This document shows, piece after piece, positions 15,639 through 16,540 of a stretch of DNA of 16,540 bases. The DNA lies in the NCBI GenBank assembly GCA_018400515.1, contig JAGYMR010000039.1, forward strand, positions 1-16,540, written 5' to 3'. Below the pieces are notes generated by a model. The model made no database searches. It saw only the letters and a program-made list of their open reading frames with translations, and was not told where the DNA came from. The stretch comes from Tangfeifania sp. (lineage in GTDB: Bacteria; Bacteroidota; Bacteroidia; Bacteroidales; Prolixibacteraceae). Both the position numbers and the translations under genes were made by a program. Position 1 is the stretch's first letter. Every line of letters starts with the position of its first letter.

Positions 15639-15650
15639 CCTCACGTGAGG
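15639..15650. repeat. Perfect 12-bp palindrome upstream of recX
   Basis: CCTCACGTGAGG is perfectly palindromic, 57 bp after the stop of the lamin-tail gene and about 55 bp before the candidate recX -7 box. It could be an operator or a terminator hairpin; the following sequence (CGAAACAATTTTT) has a delayed T-run. Confidence 0.4.
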
Positions 15651-15681
15651 CGAAACAATTTTTCTCCCGGTGAAAAAAAAC

Positions 15682-15712
15682 TTTTAAACACATCTGTTTT
15701 TGCTTACCTTTA
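15682..15712 (+). promoter_or_regulatory. Candidate recX promoter
   Basis: TACCTTTA (15705-15712) resembles the Bacteroidetes -7 box TAnnTTTG with one mismatch, 31 bp before the recX ATG. The region about 19 bp upstream is T-rich (TTTT at 15682-15685) but has no exact TTTG. Confidence 0.4.
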
Positions 15713-15743
15713 CAGGGATTATCCCAAATAAGTCCTTTTACGA

Positions 15744-16214
15744 ATGGAAAACGAAGAAAATACGGCCCGTGAAATCCAGGCCCGGATGGCTGCTCTTTGC
15801 AGCCGTTCAGAGCAATGCTCCCCGGATATCCGGAAAAAAATCGTTGCTGCGGGTCTTGACGAGGATCAGGCGGATGACATCATAGAAAAACTTAAAACGG
15901 AAAAATTCATTGATGATCAACGGTACGTCCGCTCCTATATTGCCGAAAAATTCCGGATCAATAAATGGGGAAAGGTAAAAATGCGGTACTACCTGCGCAT
16001 GAAGGGACTGGATGAAGCACTCATCCAAAATGGACTCGATGAGATGGATGAAGAAAAGTACCACGATGTGCTCGTAAAAACGATGGAAAAGAAAGCCCGT
16101 TCGGTGAAAAAGAAAAACAAATTTGAAAAAATGGGCCAAATCATTCGTTTTGCCCAAAACCGGGGATTTGAGCCCGAACTCATCCACCGCTACCTGAATG
16201 AAGTGATCGAATAG
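15744..16214 (+). CDS. recX: Recombination regulator RecX
   Basis: A 156-aa cytoplasmic protein of the RecX/OraA family, which binds RecA filaments and limits or modulates recombination. It shows the all-helical three-repeat pattern: CSRSEQCSPDIRKKIVAAGL (19-38), the core ADDIIEKLKTEKFIDDQRYV with RSYIAEKF directly after it, then INKWGKVKMRYYLRMKGLDE, and a C-terminal repeat ending FAQNRGFEPELIHRYLNEV. The motif FIDDQRYVRSY is the strongest family mark. The length is typical. No SD precedes the ATG. recA is not adjacent; the upstream gene is a surface protein, so recX probably has its own promoter. Confidence 0.93.
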   Translation: MENEENTAREIQARMAALCSRSEQCSPDIRKKIVAAGLDEDQADDIIEKLKTEKFIDDQRYVRSYIAEKFRINKWGKVKMRYYLRMKGLDEALIQNGLDEMDEEKYHDVLVKTMEKKARSVKKKNKFEKMGQIIRFAQNRGFEPELIHRYLNEVIE

Positions 16215-16243
16215 CTGCCCATCCCGATCATTCCATACCCCCG

Positions 16244-16276
16244 TTGCTGTTCCGGAAAAAATTCTTTGTACCTTTG
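16244..16276 (+). promoter_or_regulatory. Promoter with perfect -7 box TACCTTTG
   Basis: TACCTTTG (16269-16276) matches the Bacteroidetes -7 consensus TAnnTTTG exactly. A TTG lies at 16244-16246, somewhat far for the -33 element. Transcription would begin near 16283, at the edge of the base-paired segment described next. Confidence 0.6.
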
Positions 16277-16277
16277 T

Positions 16278-16460
16278 CCCCCGGAAGCCATGAACGGGCA
16301 GGCTATGATCCGGAGGGGCCAGGTGCCCGTTAGCGGCAAATAACTGTTTTTGATACCAATAAAATGACACAGGGGATCTCCGGGGAACCCTGCATATAAA
16401 CCGGTAAACAGTTGATTTTAGACACATAAAACAACCAGAAGGGTTCCCATGGTACCCTTC
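16278..16460 (+). ncRNA. Unassigned structured RNA or 5' leader
   Basis: This segment starts right after a consensus promoter and contains many strong complementary pairs. AACGGGCA (16293-16300) matches TGCCCGTT (16324-16331) perfectly, enclosing GGCT (16301-16304) with GGCC (16317-16320). Alternatives compete for the same bases: CCCC/CGG (16278-16284) with CCGGAGGGG (16310-16318), and AGCC (16286-16289) with GGCT, which would make the 8-bp pairing a pseudoknot. Further on, AACTGTTT...ACC (16342-16357) pairs with GGTAAACAGTT (16403-16413), enclosing CAGGG/CCCTG (16370-16392). A last hairpin GAAGGGTTCC/GGTACCCTTC (16438-16460) competes with GGGAACCCT (16383-16391) for AGGGTTCCC (16440-16448). 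I know no riboswitch or RNA family that matches. It may be a small RNA, or the regulatory leader of the gene at 16508. Confidence 0.45.
16290..16343 (+). CDS. Possible 17-aa leader ORF inside the structured RNA
   Basis: An ATG directly after AAGCC opens a frame encoding MNGQAMIRRGQVPVSGK and ends in TAA. It spans both arms of the 8-bp helix, and with transcription starting near 16283 it would have almost no leader. It could be a regulatory leader peptide or a chance frame imposed on a structured RNA; no SD is present. Confidence 0.2.
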   Translation: MNGQAMIRRGQVPVSGK

Positions 16461-16507
16461 AACTGAAACGACAAACAACTGAAATTAAAACATAAAAATT
16501 CGAAGAT

Positions 16508-16540
16508 ATGATTTTAAAAGACCAGGTAAAAGATTTGTTT
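16508..16540 (+). CDS. 5' end of a gene cut by the window, possibly prfB
   Basis: Only 11 codons are present: MILKDQVKDLF. This start resembles Bacteroidota peptide chain release factor 2 proteins, which begin in the style MIT-(E/D)Q-(I/L)KDL. The match is short and from memory, so I leave the symbol blank. The ATG lies 48 nt after the last hairpin of the upstream segment, and no SD is visible. Confidence 0.35.
   Translation, partial: MILKDQVKDLF

Noticed and set aside
16278..16345. Bacterial SRP RNA (4.5S)
   Set aside because: CCGGAGG superficially resembles the CCGGAAGG tetraloop region, but the conserved AGCAG side and the symmetric loop of the SRP domain are missing.

Overview
The window looks like chromosomal DNA of a Bacteroidota bacterium, probably Bacteroidales/Marinilabiliales-like. 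The grounds are the gene families (a Bacteroidetes-type TonB, a GNAT-nitrilase fusion, lamin-tail and FlgD-like surface modules), promoter-like boxes of the TAnnTTTG type, and start codons that mostly lack a Shine-Dalgarno sequence. The taxon is inferred from these features, not from a marker gene. I see no integrase, transposase, phage gene or CRISPR array.

Layout. 84-157(-): tRNA-Ala(GGC). 421-852(-): small coiled-coil lipoprotein. 1446-2198(+): KaiC/RadA-like RecA-fold protein whose ATPase motifs are degenerate. It converges on an Hsp20 chaperone (2270-2710, -) across a hairpin terminator. 3131-4831: what looks like a partly decayed carbohydrate-active locus, with a C-terminally truncated sialidase-like fragment that overlaps an intact beta-propeller glycosidase-like lipoprotein by ATGA, then a possible further glycosidase remnant. 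5077-5901(+): lipoprotein with a carboxypeptidase-regulatory-like domain. 6447-7904(+): PAS-PAS histidine kinase with no partner regulator in view. 8285-8971(+): TonB with an acidic linker and its own terminator, followed by hflX (9068-10273, +). 10397-13003(-): asd followed by a GNAT-nitrilase fusion, probably one operon. 13360-15582(+): exported protein with two lamin-tail domains. 15744-16214(+): recX. 16269-16507: a promoter and a strongly base-paired, unassigned RNA or leader. 16508 to the edge: first 11 codons of a gene that may be prfB.

How the genes fit together. Most are independent units. Housekeeping and stress functions (tRNA, HflX, RecX, Hsp20, Asd) are mixed with envelope functions (TonB, three lipoproteins, lamin-tail protein). 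The most unusual items are the RNA-like segment at the right edge, with several mutually exclusive helices and a nested 17-codon ORF, and the RecA-fold protein that has lost the key residues of Walker A, Walker B and the catalytic-Glu region.
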